DNA of 64,000 nucleotides from Streptomyces sp. Je 1-332 (lineage in GTDB: Bacteria > Actinomycetota > Actinomycetes > Streptomycetales > Streptomycetaceae): contig NZ_CP160402.1 in the NCBI RefSeq assembly GCF_040730185.1, forward strand, positions 1,054,001 through 1,118,000, written 5' to 3'. Numbering within the stretch: the stretch's first letter is position 1; each line of letters starts with the position of its first letter. The translations under genes were made by a program, and so were the position numbers. The notes beneath the pieces are model-generated. The model did not search any database and was not told the origin of the DNA. It saw only the letters and a list, made by a program, of their open reading frames with translations. Positions 7,451-16,935 of the stretch are shown here, piece by piece.

Positions 7451-8887
7451 GTGACATCCGTTTCGGGGCAAGGGTCCGCGGCCTGGGAGCTGTTGCTGCC
7501 GGCCGCGTCCGCCCCCGCCCGCAGCCGGGGACGCAGCCTTCGGTCGGCGCTGCGCGAGGCGGTCAGGTCCGGTCGGCTGCCCGCGGGGACACGGCTGCCG
7601 TCGAGCCGTGAGCTCGCCGCCGATCTGGGCGTCTCTCGGGGGCTCGTGACGGAGACGTACGAGCAGTTGACGGCCGAGGGCTATCTGCGCAGCGATCGCG
7701 GAGCGGGCACCTGGGTGGGCGGTGCGGCGCGGAAGGCCGCACCGGGCGCACGCGACCTGGCGCCCCGCCCCGTGCACGCGCGCGTGGACTTCATCGCGGG
7801 GACCCCCGACCTCTCCCTGTTCCCGCGCGCCGCGTGGGCGGCCGCGCACCGCGGCGTCCTCGCCGAACTCCCCCACCACATGCTCGGATACCCGGACCCG
7901 CGCGGCCTGCCCCGGCTGCGTACGGCCCTCGCCGAACTGCTCGTACGCCGCCGGGGTGTGGTCGCGGACCCGGAGACGATCGTCGTCTGCTCCGGCGTGG
8001 CGCAGGCCATGGCCCTGGTCGGCTTCGCGCTCCGCGCGCGCGGGGTGCGCGCCATCGGGGTCGAGGACCCCGGAAGCCCGCAGCACGACGAGCTGTTCGC
8101 CTCGGCGGACATCGCGACGGTGCCGGTTCCCCTCGACGACGAGGGTGCCGTCACCGGCGTGCTGAGGGAGCGGGGCCTGCGCGCGGTCGTCACCACGCCC
8201 GCCCACCAGTTCCCGCTGGGCATCGGCTACTCGGCCCGACGGCGCACCGAACTCCTGGACTGGGCACGGGACGTGGACGGGCTGATTATCGAGGACGACT
8301 ACGACGGGGACTTCCGCTACGACCGGGCCCCGGTGGGCGCGCTCCAGGGGCTCGACCCCGAGCACGTCGCGTACACGGGCTCGGTCAGCAAGTCGCTCGC
8401 TCCGGGGCTTCGCCTCGGCTGGCTGCTCGTGCCCCAGGCACTGGCCGATGAGGTCGTTGCCCGCAAACGCATGATGGACCTGGGCAATCCCGTGCTCGAC
8501 CAGGCGCTGCTCGCACGCTTCGTCGAGCGCGGGGACTACGACCGTCAGCTGCGCCGCTGTCAGCGTGCCTACCGCGCGCGCAGGGACACGCTCGTCGCGG
8601 CGCTCGGCACGTACTTTCCCGGTACGGAGGTGACCGGCATCGCGGCCGGACTGCACGTCATCGCCCGGCTGCCCGAACGCCCCGGATCGCAGGGCGACTT
8701 CCTGCGGCGTGCGTCGGCGGCCGGGGTCGGGGTGCGTCCACTGAGCGACTACGGCTCCGCGGCTGGCTCAGGGGTGCGCCTCGTGCTCGGCTACGCCCAC
8801 CTCACGCCCGACCGCATCACCGAGGGCGTGCGACTCCTCGCGGAGGGGGCAGCGGGCCGCGGTGACGCCGCTGCGACGCTGCGGTGA
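7451..8887 (+). CDS. MocR-type regulator: GntR winged helix fused to PLP aminotransferase domain
   Basis: 478 residues. The winged helix (about residues 15-90) contains AGTRLPSSRELAADLGVSRG. The rest is a fold-type I aminotransferase-like domain with DDYDGDFRY and the PLP-lysine segment TGSVSKSLAPGLRLGW. Members sense PLP or PLP-adduct amines. The start is GTG at 7451 with AGGAGG at 7436-7441; the upstream open frame back to 7196 overlaps the divergent gene and is not protein-like. The divergent EamA exporter and the two GG(T/A)CCACTT repeats between them suggest local regulation. It could act on vitamin B6 genes elsewhere. Confidence 0.9.
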   Translation: MTSVSGQGSAAWELLLPAASAPARSRGRSLRSALREAVRSGRLPAGTRLPSSRELAADLGVSRGLVTETYEQLTAEGYLRSDRGAGTWVGGAARKAAPGARDLAPRPVHARVDFIAGTPDLSLFPRAAWAAAHRGVLAELPHHMLGYPDPRGLPRLRTALAELLVRRRGVVADPETIVVCSGVAQAMALVGFALRARGVRAIGVEDPGSPQHDELFASADIATVPVPLDDEGAVTGVLRERGLRAVVTTPAHQFPLGIGYSARRRTELLDWARDVDGLIIEDDYDGDFRYDRAPVGALQGLDPEHVAYTGSVSKSLAPGLRLGWLLVPQALADEVVARKRMMDLGNPVLDQALLARFVERGDYDRQLRRCQRAYRARRDTLVAALGTYFPGTEVTGIAAGLHVIARLPERPGSQGDFLRRASAAGVGVRPLSDYGSAAGSGVRLVLGYAHLTPDRITEGVRLLAEGAAGRGDAAATLR

Positions 8888-8960
8888 CAGCAGCTCTCCG
8901 TGGCGCGGGACGGCACCTGGGCCGTCGGCGACCAAAGGGGGCCGTCACGGATCGCGTCCC

Positions 8961-9371
8961 TCAGGAGTTGGCCCACCCGCGCGTGCACAGCACCAGGCGG
9001 TAGCCGTCCGGGTCCTCGATGGTGACGCCCCACTCGTTCCAGTACGGGTTGGGCGACTTCACGCGCGTGCCGCCGTGCGTCTCCAGGCGGGCCACCAGGT
9101 CGTCGGGGACGGCCTCCGCGAGGTAGATGACGAGGAGGTCCTCCTCCGTGGGGCGGGGCTCGACCGGCTTGCCGGCCTCGTGGACGAGTTCGAGATGCCA
9201 GGACGCGTCCGGCCATCCGGCCATGAGCAGATCGTGCTCCCCGGGAGCGCCGCCGCCCTCCGCACGCCATACGACGTCCAGGCCGAGGCCCGTCACCCAG
9301 AAGCGCTCCGCCGCCGCGAGGTCACGCGACGGGCGGGCGATGCGGATGTGGCTCTGACCGCTGACAGGCAT
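8961..9371 (-). CDS. VOC superfamily (glyoxalase/dioxygenase-like) protein
   Basis: 136 residues forming two beta-alpha-beta-beta-beta modules. The first begins SHIRIARPSRDLAAAERFW; the second ends NEWGVTIEDPDGYRLVLC, a signature of VOC proteins. Substrate is unknown. ATG at 9371 has GGAGGGGG just upstream, so I prefer it to the 82-codon upstream extension. It stands alone, convergent with the MocR gene and divergent from phoD. Confidence 0.85.
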   Translation of the reverse strand: MPVSGQSHIRIARPSRDLAAAERFWVTGLGLDVVWRAEGGGAPGEHDLLMAGWPDASWHLELVHEAGKPVEPRPTEEDLLVIYLAEAVPDDLVARLETHGGTRVKSPNPYWNEWGVTIEDPDGYRLVLCTRGWANS

Positions 9372-9560
9372 AGGGCTCCCCCTCCGGGCGGGCGCGCTCG
9401 GCCGCACACCCCTGCCGCTGAGCGTAGACAGCGAACGATCTTCCGGCATCGGGCGTCCGGCCCCGGTCTGCTGCGACCCGAGACCTGCGACCGGGGATGT
9501 AGGCGACGCTGCGGCCGACACTGTTTTCGCACACCGGTTCCCTTGCCCCCATGGGCAGTT

Positions 9561-9582
9561 GTTCACTTGTGGTTTGTGTGTG
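9561..9582 (+). promoter_or_regulatory. Candidate PHO box upstream of phoD
   Basis: GTTCACTTGTG (9561-9571) is followed directly by GTTTGTGTGTG (9572-9582). Streptomyces PhoP binds direct 11-base repeats of the form GTTCACCYGGC; the first unit matches well at its 5' half and the second poorly. It lies 65 bases before the phosphatase start, in the position expected for phosphate-starvation activation. Confidence 0.45.
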
Positions 9583-9646
9583 CGCCGCCGCGCACCGCTA
9601 GTTGTGGCCCTGCACACTGGTCGGACCTGTCACTGGAGGCGCATTC

Positions 9647-11230
9647 ATGTCACACCCTCAGCCGAGCCCGTCCCCTCGCCGCCGCAGTGTGCTGCGCGGC
9701 TCGCTCGCCGTGCCGGCGGCGCTGGCCGTGCCGTCCGTCGCCGGGGCCGCTCCGGCGTTCGCCCGGTCAGGACGTCCGCGGGCCGAGTGGGGTGTGCAGG
9801 CCGGTGACGTGACGGCGCACGCGGGCCTGGTGTGGGTGCGTTCCGACCGCCCGGCCCGCATGATCGTGGAGACGTCCGCGACGGAGTCCTTCCGTAACCC
9901 CACCCGGTGGAAGGGTCCGCTGCTCGGCCCGGACACCGACTTCACCGGGACGACACGACTGCGCGGCCTTCCCGCGGGCGAGCAGATCCACTACCGCGTG
10001 GTCCTGGCCGACCCCGACGACCCCAGACGTACGGGAGAGCCTGTCACCGGCACGTTCCGTACGACTCCGAAGGGGCGCAAGGAGGGGGTGCGCTTCCTGT
10101 GGTCGGGTGACATCGCGGGCCAGGGGTGGGGCATCAACCCGGACCGCGGCGGCTGGCGCGTCTTCGACGAGATGCGCCGCAGGAACCCTGACTTCTTCCT
10201 GTGCAGCGGCGACAACATCTACGCCGACGGGCCCATCCTGCCGAGCGTCACGCTGCCCGACGGCAGCGTGTGGCGGAACGTGACCACGGAGGAGAAGTCG
10301 AAGGTCGCCGAGTCGCTCGCGGAGTTCCGCGGAGCCTTCCGCTACAACCTGCTCGACGAGAACGTGCGGCGGTTCAACGCGCAGGTGCCCTCGATCGTCC
10401 AGTGGGACGACCACGAGGTGCGCAACAACTGGTACCCGGGCCAGATCCTGACCGACCCCCGTTACACCGAGAAGAACGTGGACGTCCTCGCCGAGCGCTC
10501 CCTGCGGGCGTTCAGCGAGTACTACCCCATCTCCTCGCTCCCGCCGGGCGACGAGGACGGTCGCGTGTACCGCGTGCTGCGGCACGGCCCGCTCCTCGAC
10601 GTGTTCGTCCTGGACATGCGCTCCTACCGCAACGCCAACTCGCCCGGCAGGCAGCCCGACGACACCACCGGCATCCTGGGCGCCCGGCAACTTCAGTGGC
10701 TGAAGCGGGAGTTGTCGCGCTCGCGGGCCACCTGGAAGGTCATCGCGTCCGACATGCCGCTGGGCCTTGTCGTACCGGACGGCTCGGCGAACTTCGAGGC
10801 GGTGGCGCAAGGTGACCCCGGCGCGCCGCTCGGCCGCGAGCTGCAGATCGCCGAGCTGCTGCGGCACATCAAGCACCGCAAGATCACCGGAACGCTGTGG
10901 CTGACGGCCGACGTGCACTACACGTCGGCGCAGCACTACGACCCCTCGCGTGCGGCGTTCAAGGACTTCGCGCCGTTCTGGGAGTTCGTGTCGGGACCGC
11001 TGGCCGCCGGCGGTTTCCAGGCCCTCAAACTCGACGGCACGTTCGGCGCCGAGCAGCGCTTCCTCAAGGCCCCGAACCGCGCCAACACCTCACCCGCCGA
11101 GACGCCGCAGTACTTCGGCGAGGTCGACATCGACGGCGGCAGCGGAGAACTGACCGTGCGGCTGCGCCAGGAGGACGGCGCGGTGCTGTTCACCAAGGCC
11201 CTGACTCCGGGTCGGGTGGGGCAGCAGTGA
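9647..11230 (+). CDS. phoD: Secreted alkaline phosphatase, PhoD family
   Basis: 527 residues. A twin-arginine signal (PRRRSVLRGSLAVPAALAVP, ending AFA near residue 40) is followed by the PhoD N-terminal domain and the metallophosphatase domain. Metal and catalytic residues lie in SGDIAGQG, SGDNIYADGP, QWDDHEVRNNW and LTADVHYTSA. The enzyme hydrolyses phosphate esters outside the cell. ATG at 9647 has GGAGG at 9635-9639. A degenerate PHO box lies upstream, consistent with PhoP control. Confidence 0.92.
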   Translation: MSHPQPSPSPRRRSVLRGSLAVPAALAVPSVAGAAPAFARSGRPRAEWGVQAGDVTAHAGLVWVRSDRPARMIVETSATESFRNPTRWKGPLLGPDTDFTGTTRLRGLPAGEQIHYRVVLADPDDPRRTGEPVTGTFRTTPKGRKEGVRFLWSGDIAGQGWGINPDRGGWRVFDEMRRRNPDFFLCSGDNIYADGPILPSVTLPDGSVWRNVTTEEKSKVAESLAEFRGAFRYNLLDENVRRFNAQVPSIVQWDDHEVRNNWYPGQILTDPRYTEKNVDVLAERSLRAFSEYYPISSLPPGDEDGRVYRVLRHGPLLDVFVLDMRSYRNANSPGRQPDDTTGILGARQLQWLKRELSRSRATWKVIASDMPLGLVVPDGSANFEAVAQGDPGAPLGRELQIAELLRHIKHRKITGTLWLTADVHYTSAQHYDPSRAAFKDFAPFWEFVSGPLAAGGFQALKLDGTFGAEQRFLKAPNRANTSPAETPQYFGEVDIDGGSGELTVRLRQEDGAVLFTKALTPGRVGQQ

Positions 11231-11335
11231 TGACGCCCCCGAACAGGCAACGGGATGTCACGTCCGGACGCCACGAAAGACCAAAGATGAACTAAACGGG
11301 CAGAAGGTGTCTTAACTCATCAGTCACAAAACGTT

Positions 11336-11345
11336 CGTGATCACG
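11336..11345. promoter_or_regulatory. Palindrome upstream of the ACT-GNAT gene
   Basis: CGTGATCACG is a perfect 10-base palindrome, and its flanks extend the symmetry weakly (GTT to the left, CAAC to the right). It sits 27 bases before the next start codon in a locally AT-rich stretch, so it could be an operator. Nothing identifies the binding protein. Confidence 0.3.
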
Positions 11346-11371
11346 CAACACCCTTCGTCCACAGTGACTGT

Positions 11372-12715
11372 ATGAGTGCTGACATGTCTGATGTGACGAA
11401 CATGATCGGGCACGGGCCCGACGCCCCCGCCCTGCTGGTGATCTCCGCCGTGGCGCTGCTCGCCACGGTCGGGTTCCACACATGGTGGGCACGCCGCCAC
11501 AACCACGCGCCCCCGACGCCGGACGATACCGGCGCCCGGCCGCAGACCGCCGGGCAGCACACCGCCGGGCAGCAGACCGCGGAGGCGACGACGCTGTGGC
11601 GGATGCGCACCACTGTGCGGGACGAGCCGGGCTCGCTGGCCGCCCTGTGCACGGTCCTGGCCCGCGGCGAGGTCGACATCCTGAGCCTCCAGGCGCACCC
11701 GCTGGCCGAAGGCACCGTCGACGAGTTCCTGCTGCGCGCCCCCATCGACCTGCCCGCGGCCGACATCACCCGGGACGTCGCGCTCGCGGGCGGCTCGGCC
11801 ACCTGGATCGAGCGGGCGGACGCCCACGACCTGGTGGACGCCCCCACCCGCATCCTGGGCCTCGCCACCCGCACCGCCCTCGACGCCGCGGAACTCCCGC
11901 TCGCGCTGCGCCAGTTGCTGGGCCGCTGCACCATCCGGTCGCTGCCCGCGAAGGCGCAGGGTGCCGCGTCGGGGCCCCGGGCGGACAAGGCGGCCGACGG
12001 CGCCCCCGTCGAGGGCGGGCTCGAAGGCGAGGGCACGGTGCTCCGGCTGCGGGCCCCCGACGGCGAAGTGATCACCGTGGAGCGGCCGTATCTGCCGTTC
12101 ACGCCCACCGAGTTCGCCCGCGCCCGTGCCCTGGTCGAGCTCGACAGCCGGCTCGGCCCGCGCATCCCGCGCAGCCAGGACGTACTCACCCTCGCCGAGG
12201 GCAACTCCATCACCGTCCGCCGGGCCGACACCGCCGATCTCGACGCGGCCAGGGCCATGCACGACCGCTGCTCGCAGCGCACCCTCGGCATGCGCTACCA
12301 CGGGCCGGTGCGGGACGCCGACCGCTATCTCAACCACCTGCTGAGCCCGCGGTTCGGCCGCACCCTGGCGGTGCGTACGGCGTCCGGGCGAATCGTCGGC
12401 ATCGGCCACCTGCTGTGGGACGGCGACGAGACCGAGGTCGCCCTGCTCGTCGAGGACGACTGGCAGCGCCGGGGCATCGGCACCGAACTGCTCGCCCGCC
12501 TGGTGACGATGGCGGTCGAGGCGGGCTGCGAGAGCGTGTACGCGGTGACGCAGGCGTCCAACACGGGCATGGTCGCCGCGATGCGCGGCCTCGGGCTTCC
12601 ACTCGACTACCAGATCGAGGAGGGCACGCTGGTCGTCACCGCGCGCCTGGACGCTACGCCGGTGAGTTCACGACTGCCGTACGACCAGCCGCGGGGACGG
12701 GCGCAGCGGTACTGA
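11372..12715 (+). CDS. Membrane-anchored ACT-domain GNAT acetyltransferase
   Basis: 447 residues. One N-terminal membrane helix (about 18-38), a Pro/Gln linker, an ACT domain (about 75-150, TTVRDEPGSLAALCTVLARG), and a C-terminal GNAT acetyltransferase (about 285-430) with the acetyl-CoA loop QRRGIGTELL. The ACT domain suggests amino acid control of the acetyltransferase, as in Pat-type lysine acetylases of actinobacteria, but the order differs and the substrate is unknown. No clear ribosome binding site precedes the ATG at 11372; ATG at 11384 is an alternative. Its last 62 bases overlap the convergent gamma-lyase gene. Confidence 0.8.
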   Translation: MSADMSDVTNMIGHGPDAPALLVISAVALLATVGFHTWWARRHNHAPPTPDDTGARPQTAGQHTAGQQTAEATTLWRMRTTVRDEPGSLAALCTVLARGEVDILSLQAHPLAEGTVDEFLLRAPIDLPAADITRDVALAGGSATWIERADAHDLVDAPTRILGLATRTALDAAELPLALRQLLGRCTIRSLPAKAQGAASGPRADKAADGAPVEGGLEGEGTVLRLRAPDGEVITVERPYLPFTPTEFARARALVELDSRLGPRIPRSQDVLTLAEGNSITVRRADTADLDAARAMHDRCSQRTLGMRYHGPVRDADRYLNHLLSPRFGRTLAVRTASGRIVGIGHLLWDGDETEVALLVEDDWQRRGIGTELLARLVTMAVEAGCESVYAVTQASNTGMVAAMRGLGLPLDYQIEEGTLVVTARLDATPVSSRLPYDQPRGRAQRY

Positions 12716-13934
12716 ACCGGGGCTCCGCGGCCTGCGCACGGGTGTCCGACGGCCAGGGCCCGAGGGCGTGGTCGAGGTCCCGCCACAGGTCTTCGACGTC
12801 CTCAAGGCCGGCTGAAAGGCGCAGCAGCTTGTCGCTCACTCCCGACGACCGCCGGTCCGCCGGGTCCACGACGCGGTGGCTGATGGACGCCGGATGCTGG
12901 ATCAGCGTGTCCACGCTGCCGAGGCTGACCGCCGGGGTGATCAACCGCACCCGGGCGGTCACCTCGTGCGGGTCGCCGACGACCTCGAAGGCCACCATGG
13001 CGCCACCGAGCCGCGGATAGTGCACGCGGCTCACCCGCGGGTCGGCGGCCAGGCGCCGCGCGAGCTCCGCCGCGTTCGCGGAGGCGGCACGTACCCGCAC
13101 CGGCAGCGTGGAAAGGCCCCGCAGCAGCAGATATCCGGCGAGCGGATGCAGCACCCCGCCGGTGGCGAACCTGACCTGCCGCAGCTGCCGCGCGAACTCC
13201 TCGTCGCACGCGACCACTCCGCCCAGGACGTCGCCGTGACCGCCCAGGTACTTGGTGGCGCTGTGCAGCACGAGCCGCGCGCCGCTCTCGACGGGCCGTT
13301 GCAGGACAGGCGTCGCGAAGGTGTTGTCGGCGAGCAGCGGTACCGTCCCGCAGGCGTGGGCCACCGCGCGCAGATCGAGTTCGGCGAGGGTCGGGTTGGC
13401 GGGCGACTCGACGAGGACCAGGCCCGTGTCGGGGCGGATGGCGTCGGCGATCCCCGCGGGGTCGACCCAGGTCACCTCGGAGCCGAGGAGCCCCGCCGTG
13501 AGGAGGTGGTCACTGCATCCGTACAGCGGACGGACCGCGACGACATGGCGCAGGCCCGCAGCTCCTCGTACGAGAAGGACGGCCGTCAGCGCCGCCATGC
13601 CGCTCGCGAACGCGACGGCGCTCTCCGTCCCTTCGAGCCGGGCCAGAGCCGTCTCGAAGCGGGCGACCGTCGGGTTCGCGAGGCGGGCGTAGACGGGCGG
13701 CCCGTCGTCCAGGGCTCCGTCGGCGGCGAAGGCGTCGATGCGCGCCGCCTCGCCCCGGGTGTCGTACGAGGGGTAGGTGGTGGACAGGTCGATCGGTGCG
13801 GCGTGCAGACCGAGTCCGGCGAGGTCGTCGCGTCCGGCGTGCACGGCCTCGGTGGCGAGGGCGCGGTGTGCGGGCGCCGCCGGGGTCCGGGCGGGGTGGC
13901 CGGATCCGGTGCGGGGTTCCGTGTTCGTGTCCAT
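12654..13934 (-). CDS. PLP-dependent cystathionine gamma-lyase / methionine gamma-lyase family enzyme
   Basis: 426 residues of the Cys/Met metabolism PLP family. Visible landmarks are [13 protein letters not shown] (cofactor tyrosine/arginine region), [14 protein letters not shown], and the PLP-lysine segment [16 protein letters not shown] near residue 215. It acts in transsulfuration or sulfur amino acid breakdown; the exact reaction cannot be assigned. The last about 40 residues are Pro/Ala-rich and overlap the convergent acetyltransferase gene by 62 bases. Divergent from an Lrp/AsnC regulator 60 bases away, its probable controller. Confidence 0.88.
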   Translation of the reverse strand: MDTNTEPRTGSGHPARTPAAPAHRALATEAVHAGRDDLAGLGLHAAPIDLSTTYPSYDTRGEAARIDAFAADGALDDGPPVYARLANPTVARFETALARLEGTESAVAFASGMAALTAVLLVRGAAGLRHVVAVRPLYGCSDHLLTAGLLGSEVTWVDPAGIADAIRPDTGLVLVESPANPTLAELDLRAVAHACGTVPLLADNTFATPVLQRPVESGARLVLHSATKYLGGHGDVLGGVVACDEEFARQLRQVRFATGGVLHPLAGYLLLRGLSTLPVRVRAASANAAELARRLAADPRVSRVHYPRLGGAMVAFEVVGDPHEVTARVRLITPAVSLGSVDTLIQHPASISHRVVDPADRRSSGVSDKLLRLSAGLEDVEDLWRDLDHALGPWPSDTRAQAAEPRFSTAAPVPAAGRTAVVNSPA

Positions 13935-13982
13935 GCCGGACAGCCTGAACAAAGGCCGGTGCCCAGCAGTTGACCCCCGTGC

Positions 13983-13988
13983 TACGTT
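13983..13988 (+). promoter_or_regulatory. -10 element of an apparently leaderless Lrp gene
   Basis: TACGTT is followed by six bases and then the GTG start at 13995. No ribosome binding site is present. A TANNNT box at this distance fits a leaderless mRNA, common in Streptomyces. No convincing -35 hexamer is visible. Confidence 0.45.
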
Positions 13989-13994
13989 CGGCAA

Positions 13995-14507
13995 GTGGCT
14001 GATTCTGTCGTACTCGACCCGGTGGATCTCCGCATCCTGCGGCTGTTGCAGAACGATGCCCGGATCACCTACCGCGATCTCGCGGCCCAGGTGGGTGTCG
14101 CGCCGTCGACCTGCCTCGACCGTATCTCCCGGCTGCGCCGCTCCGGTGTGATCCTCGGACACCAGCTGCGCCTTGATCCGGCGAAGCTCGGGCGTGGCCT
14201 CGAAGCGTTGCTGTCCGTGCAGGTCAGGCCGCACCGGCGGGAGCTGGTGGGGCCGTTCGTCGAGCGAATCAGAGCGCTGCCGGAGTCCCGGTCGGTGTTT
14301 CATCTCGCGGGACCCGACGACTATCTGGTGCACGTCGCGGTGGCCGACACGGCGGATCTCCAGCGGCTCGTCCTCGACGAGTTCACGGCGCGGCGCGAAG
14401 TGGCGCGCGTGGAGACGCGGTTGATCTTCCAGCAGTGGGAGTGCGGCCCGCTCCTTCCGCCGGGCCCGGGAGCCGATGACCAAGGGGCGAGCTCCGGCCA
14501 ATCGTGA
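13995..14507 (+). CDS. Lrp/AsnC family regulator
   Basis: 170 residues. The helix-turn-helix (about residues 8-55) includes ARITYRDLAAQVGVAPSTC; the RAM ligand domain follows (LEALLSVQVRPHRR to about 150). It is divergent from the gamma-lyase-type gene, and this pairing is common for Lrp proteins that sense an amino acid and control its catabolic enzyme. The GTG start has no ribosome binding site; the promoter arrangement suggests a leaderless transcript. Confidence 0.9.
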   Translation: MADSVVLDPVDLRILRLLQNDARITYRDLAAQVGVAPSTCLDRISRLRRSGVILGHQLRLDPAKLGRGLEALLSVQVRPHRRELVGPFVERIRALPESRSVFHLAGPDDYLVHVAVADTADLQRLVLDEFTARREVARVETRLIFQQWECGPLLPPGPGADDQGASSGQS

Positions 14508-14542
14508 TGACGCGGACGCGTCCCGCGTACGAGGATGGCCGC

Positions 14543-16267
14543 ATGTCAGACACGAAGATCCCGCACACGAGCGAGAACGGGAGCGGGAGCCCGCTGCCGC
14601 GCCAGGTCGCCGACGCCTACGTCGACGAGCTCATCGCCCTCGATCCCATCAACGGCACGTATCTCGGCGTCAAGGCGAGCCACAGCAAGCTCCCGGACAC
14701 CTCACCAGCGGGCCAGGACGCGGTCGCCGAGCTCGCCCGCACGACGCTCGCCCGGCTCGACGAGGCGGAGTCCGTGCCCGGCGCCGACAACGACGCGGAA
14801 CGCCGGTGCGCCCGGCTCCTGCGGGAGCGGCTCACCGCCGAACTCGCCGTGCACGAGGCCGATGAGGGGCTGCGCGCGGTCGGCAACCTGCACACGATTC
14901 CGCACGCGGTGCGCGAGATCTTCACTGTGACTCCGATGGAGACGGACGAGGACTGGGCGGCGATCGCCGAGCGACTGCGTGCCGTGCCGGCCGCGTACGA
15001 GGGATATCGCGCCTCGCTCGAACTCGGCCTCGAGCGCAAGCTGTTCGCGGCGCCGCGACCCACTGCCGTGTTCATCGGGCAGCTCGGCGAGTGGGCGGGT
15101 CCCGGCGGTGACGGAGGCCGCGGCTGGTTCGAGGAGTTCGCCGCGGAGGGACCGGAGTCGCTCCGGGCCGAGCTCGACGCGGCGGCCCGCGCGGCCACCG
15201 CCTCCGTCGTGGCGCTGCGCGACTGGATGCGGGACGTGTACGCGCCCGCGATCGAGGGGGCCCCCGACACGGTGGGCCGTGAGCGCTACGCCCGCTGGTC
15301 CCGGTACTTCAACGGCGCCGACCTGGACCTCGACGAGGCCTACGCGTACGGCTGGTCCGAATTCCACCGGCTGCTCGGCGAGATGCGCACCGAGGCCGAG
15401 AAGATCCTGCCCGGCGCGGACACGCCGTGGGTGGCGCTCGCCCACCTCGACGAGCACGGCACGCACATCGAGGGCGTGGAGGAGGTGCGGGTCTGGCTCC
15501 AGGAGCTGATGGACGAGGCGATCGAGGCGCTGAACGGCACACACTTCGAACTCGCCGAGCGGGTACGGAAGGTGGAGTCCCGCATCGCCCCGCCGGGCGG
15601 CGCCGCGGCCCCGTACTACTCGGGACCCTCGGAGGACTTCTCGCGTCCCGGCCGGACCTGGCTGCCGACGATGGGCGAGACCCGCTTCCCCGTCTACGAC
15701 CTGGTCTCCACCTGGTACCACGAGGGCGTGCCGGGACATCACCTCCAGCTCGCGCAGTGGGCGCACGTCGCGGAGAGCCTCTCCCGCTACCAGGCGACCA
15801 TCGGCATCGTCAGCGCCAACGCGGAGGGCTGGGCGCTGTACGCGGAGCGGCTCATGGACGAGCTCGGCTTCCTCAAGGACGCCGAGCGCAGGCTCGGTTA
15901 TCTGGACGCCCAGATGATGCGGGCGCTGCGCGTCATCGTCGACATCGGCATGCACCTGGAGCTGGAGATCCCCGCGGACTCGCCCTTCCACCCGGGCGAG
16001 CGCTGGACTCCCGACCTGGCGCAGGAGTTCTACGACGCGCACTGCAGCCGTCCCACGGATTACGTGGCGAGCGAGATGACCCGCTACCTCTCCATCCCCG
16101 GCCAGGCCATCGGCTACAAGCTGGGCGAGCGGGCGTGGCTCCTCGGCCGCGAGAACGCACGGCGGCGGCTGGGTGACGCCTTCGACGCGAAGGCGTGGCA
16201 CATGGCGGCGCTGTCGCAGGGATCGCTGGGTCTGGACGACTTGGTGGACGAGTTGTCGGCCCTCTAG
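14543..16267 (+). CDS. DUF885 domain protein, putative metallopeptidase
   Basis: 574 residues, the usual length for the DUF885 family. It carries the family motif YHEGVPGHHLQLAQ (about residues 392-405), an HExxxxHH variant expected to bind zinc. No signal peptide. Members are proposed cytoplasmic peptidases or carboxypeptidase-like hydrolases; the substrate is unknown. ATG at 14543 follows GAGGA by eight bases. It begins 35 bases after the Lrp gene on the same strand and may be cotranscribed. Confidence 0.88.
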   Translation: MSDTKIPHTSENGSGSPLPRQVADAYVDELIALDPINGTYLGVKASHSKLPDTSPAGQDAVAELARTTLARLDEAESVPGADNDAERRCARLLRERLTAELAVHEADEGLRAVGNLHTIPHAVREIFTVTPMETDEDWAAIAERLRAVPAAYEGYRASLELGLERKLFAAPRPTAVFIGQLGEWAGPGGDGGRGWFEEFAAEGPESLRAELDAAARAATASVVALRDWMRDVYAPAIEGAPDTVGRERYARWSRYFNGADLDLDEAYAYGWSEFHRLLGEMRTEAEKILPGADTPWVALAHLDEHGTHIEGVEEVRVWLQELMDEAIEALNGTHFELAERVRKVESRIAPPGGAAAPYYSGPSEDFSRPGRTWLPTMGETRFPVYDLVSTWYHEGVPGHHLQLAQWAHVAESLSRYQATIGIVSANAEGWALYAERLMDELGFLKDAERRLGYLDAQMMRALRVIVDIGMHLELEIPADSPFHPGERWTPDLAQEFYDAHCSRPTDYVASEMTRYLSIPGQAIGYKLGERAWLLGRENARRRLGDAFDAKAWHMAALSQGSLGLDDLVDELSAL

Positions 16268-16325
16268 TGGTCGGCCCTCCAGGCACGCACCCGAGTTGAC
16301 GCGCGCCGCGCCCCGCCTCCCCCTC

Positions 16326-16841
16326 TCAGCAGCCGCAGTCCGCCGCGTCGGCTGGGGCCGTGAGGGTGTCGGGGGCGCGGCGCTCGTTGCCCTCCCAGGT
16401 CTCGAACTCGAAGCCCTCACGGGCCCAGTACTCGAAGCCGCCCAGCATCTCCTTGACCTGGAAGCCGAGTTGGGCGAGGGCGAGGGCCGCGCGGGTCGCG
16501 CCGTTGCAGCCGGGGCCCCAGCAGTACGTGACGACCGGGACGGACTTGTCGAGGAGCTGCTCCGCCTGCTCGGGAATGAGGGCGGTGGGAAGGTGAACGG
16601 CGCCGGGAAGGTGCCCCTGGTCCCAGGACGCGGTCGACCGGGAGTCGACCACGACGAAGCCGGGGTCGCCGCCGGCGGCCAGCGCCGAGGCCACGTCGGA
16701 CACGTCGGCGTGGAAGGCGAGGCTCGCGCCGAAGTACGCGGCGGCGGCAGCCGGGGAGGCCGGGGCCACCCGCAGGACGGAGTTAGGGGCGCCGACGGCG
16801 GTGGCCGCGTCGGTGTGCGCTGTGTTCTTCATCGTTTGCAT
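16326..16841 (-). CDS. Rhodanese-like sulfurtransferase
   Basis: About 171 residues with one rhodanese domain. The CH2A segment VVVDSRSTASWDQGHLPGAV and the active loop TYCWGPGCNGATRAA are visible; the loop cysteine would carry a persulfide. Two cysteines near the end (DCGC) may add metal or sulfur handling. Start choice is uncertain: ATG codons at 16847, 16841 and 16832 all lack a good ribosome binding site. Divergent from an Lrp/AsnC gene with an inverted repeat between them. Confidence 0.85.
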   Translation of the reverse strand: MQTMKNTAHTDAATAVGAPNSVLRVAPASPAAAAAYFGASLAFHADVSDVASALAAGGDPGFVVVDSRSTASWDQGHLPGAVHLPTALIPEQAEQLLDKSVPVVTYCWGPGCNGATRAALALAQLGFQVKEMLGGFEYWAREGFEFETWEGNERRAPDTLTAPADAADCGC

Positions 16842-16879
16842 GCCCAAAAATCTACGGGCGAGTCCGCCGCCCCAGAAGA

Positions 16880-16908
16880 GCCGATCACCGGCGTACCTCT
16901 TGATCGGC
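16880..16908. promoter_or_regulatory. Inverted repeat between rhodanese and Lrp genes
   Basis: Perfect 8-base arms GCCGATCA (16880-16887) and TGATCGGC (16901-16908) are separated by 13 bases, so the arm centres are two helical turns apart. It lies in the only space between the divergent genes. It is a natural candidate for the Lrp operator. Confidence 0.5.
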
Positions 16909-16935
16909 CGGGGATTCCCCTGTTACCTCTCGGAT

